Of a stretch of DNA of 64,000 nt, positions 62,233-64,000 are shown piece after piece. Numbering within the stretch: the stretch's first letter is position 1; each line of letters starts with the position of its first letter. This DNA is from Thunnus maccoyii (taxonomy: Eukaryota > Chordata > Actinopteri > Scombriformes > Scombridae), in NCBI RefSeq assembly GCF_910596095.1, contig NC_056550.1, positions 29,175,699-29,239,698 of the forward strand, in the 5' to 3' direction. Both the position numbers and the translations under genes were made by a program. Under the pieces are notes generated by a model. It made no database searches, was not told the DNA's origin, and worked only from the letters and a program-made list of their open reading frames with translations.

Positions 62233-63075
62233 CTGGGGTGTGTTTCCAGAGCGTGAAAGGCAACACCCCACACTCCTTACTTAGAAGGTCCTGGCTCCAA
62301 ACAGAAAATATCACGCCGACCGTTAACTGCAATTCTTGGCTTGGCTTCAAAATGGCTCCAATGCAAATCAATGAGTGACATCACACCTTGCTGCGTCCAT
62401 CTTTATATACAGTCTATGGCAGTGGTAGGCAAATAATGGCCCATTGGCTAAATCTGGGCCCCCAGCAGAAATGATTGGCCTCGTAACGAAAGCTGAAGCT
62501 TTCCCTTTTTCTTTCACATCATTTTTCATAAATCTGCAGTAGATAATGATGTAAACAATAAATATGACCTGGTAACCTCTTATGAAGTTAAAGGATACGT
62601 AACACCCGTACACAACTGTAGGATAAAGTCCCGGCATGTTTCGAATGAAGACAGCACAAGCCTCAAACAACAGATCAGCTCTTTTTTCAACACCCAAGGA
62701 ATGCTGGTCCATAAAGTGAGAGCCAGAACCAGACCATCTAAACAACCTCCTGCAAACAGAAAGAATCAGATAAGGAACCCCCCATCTCCTGCATGGTCAC
62801 CAAACCAGACCACTGACCCAAACTATCTTTGATCTGTCAAGCTTCAAGAGCCAGCAAGATAGGAAGACCAATTCACACCCCAGTGTAAATTAAGAGCACC
62901 ATTTTGATAAACAACCCCCACCAAAGAGCCAGACACACACAGAGACGAACTGGCACCAAACTTTAATCCCACTGTGGATTTTGATTCAGGACTTGAGTGA
63001 CCAACCCAAGAACTGATCACTGGGCAAACCAGCATAAGACACAAGACATGCTGCACTATATGCCATGCCCATTCG

Positions 63076-63125
63076 CACACACACATGCATACACACACGC
63101 TCACACACACACACACACACACACA
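63076..63125. repeat. CA-rich microsatellite, unit 5
   Basis: Same locus as in unit 4, expanded. Confidence 0.9.
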
Positions 63126-64000
63126 CCCTCAAATGACATGGACCTCTGCTGTTTGCAGTCAGATCAAGAAGAACAAAGGACCGTGAAACCCATGGACTTA
63201 CAAATGTAGTTTTGGATCCTGTGTAAGGATAATTGTATCCCCATAAAATCATAAAGATATTTGAGTGCACAAATTCCTACATATTTTGGTGGAGAATGCG
63301 GGCAAGGTTTAAACTGATTTGCAATCACAACAAGCACTTGTATCAGGTTCATATATTACATTCTGTTTATTACTGTGCTGTGGCTTAAAGTCTGTTACTG
63401 TTTTGCTGCATAAAATGAGAGTGATCTCAGAGTCAATTGAGAAACAGGCCTGGACAGGATCCCATACAAGGGGTAAGCAGACCCCAGTCTAACAGCCAAT
63501 GTCCAAAAGGACACATAGAGGATAAGTAACTGCAGTCGTTATGTTTAGCAGACAATAAGGTTGTCTGTCAGTTAAGGGGTATGTAAGGACAGATTCGGGC
63601 GAGATTCCTCGTCTATTAAGTCCTAGGGCCCTTCTTTATTAGCCAGCTTGAATGTATACTACGAGTCTCTAGTTCATTACAAGACTGTGCTATATACTCC
63701 CCTTGACCATTAGCTTTGCTGTTTAATGGTTACTCTCTGTACTAGCTCAGGAAAAGAAAAGGCTAGACAGGAAAGCATAGAACACATGCAGAAGCTGTGT
63801 AATGCTGTGTGGCTAGAATTTAGCCTTATTTGGGAGTTTTAGTTCTTCTGATCCGTCGTGATCTGGAGTGACAATTTCTAGAGTGCATGCATTGGTAAAG
63901 TGAGTGTAGACTCATTTTGATTAATGAAGCAACTTTGAGAGTGGTGTTGCCATTTCTTAATGGCAATTTTGCATGGCATTTAACTTGCCTCTATGCTAAT

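Larger units (their letters stand above)
59845..64000. repeat. Tandem segmental duplication, unit 5 (cut by window end)
   Basis: Begins with the same marker and runs through the LTR-like block, complete MITE, the post-MITE block shared with unit 2 (62233-62680) and the CA-repeat block shared with unit 4 (62690-63925). Near 63926 it skips about 300 bp relative to unit 4. A fifth collectin copy, if present, lies beyond the window. Confidence 0.88.

Overview
The window is nuclear DNA of a vertebrate, almost certainly a teleost fish. Genes have GT-AG introns, collectin exons follow the four-exon mannose-binding-lectin (MBL) layout, and the DNA is full of fish-type transposons (Tc1/mariner with TA target duplication, hAT-like MITE, PIF/Harbinger, TTAA-ended dispersed repeats) and microsatellites. 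The species cannot be named from sequence alone.

The window is a head-to-tail tandem array of one segment. Using the first base of the window as phase marker, units start at 1, 14173, 28655, 42088 and 59845; their lengths are 14172, 14482, 13433 and 17757 bp, and the fifth is cut by the window end. Each full unit reads, left to right: (a) spacer with a solo-LTR-like block; (b) a hAT-like MITE; (c) a plus-strand fragment of a gene encoding a P2X7 C-terminal (ballast-type) domain (units 1, 3, 4 only); (d) a small set of conserved, splice-consistent minus-strand exons of unrecognised nature, with TATC and TA microsatellites; (e) a Tc1 transposon site, occupied in units 1, 3 and 4 and empty in unit 2; (f) AT-rich spacer; (g) a minus-strand, four-exon MBL-like collectin gene; (h) its upstream flank.

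The four collectin copies (A-D; predicted 226, 221, 212 and 209 aa) are nearly identical in the C-type lectin domain and introns but differ strongly in the collagen stalk: 17, 15, 12 and 11 Gly-X-Y triplets with different X/Y residues. All four have a QPN motif in place of EPN/QPD, lack the Asn-Asp of the WND motif, and have no lysine in the stalk. They look like secreted lectins that differ from canonical complement-activating MBL.

Unit-specific events: unit 1 has a second partial Tc1 fragment next to a duplicated, unoccupied insertion site; unit 2 carries a 3.2-kb insert with a decayed retroelement gag region; unit 3 has a 234-bp exon-containing tandem duplication; unit 4 keeps the upstream exons of the P2X7-domain gene and a 1570-bp Harbinger element. 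Shared insertions and deletions give conflicting groupings of units, so the array has been reshuffled by unequal exchange or gene conversion.
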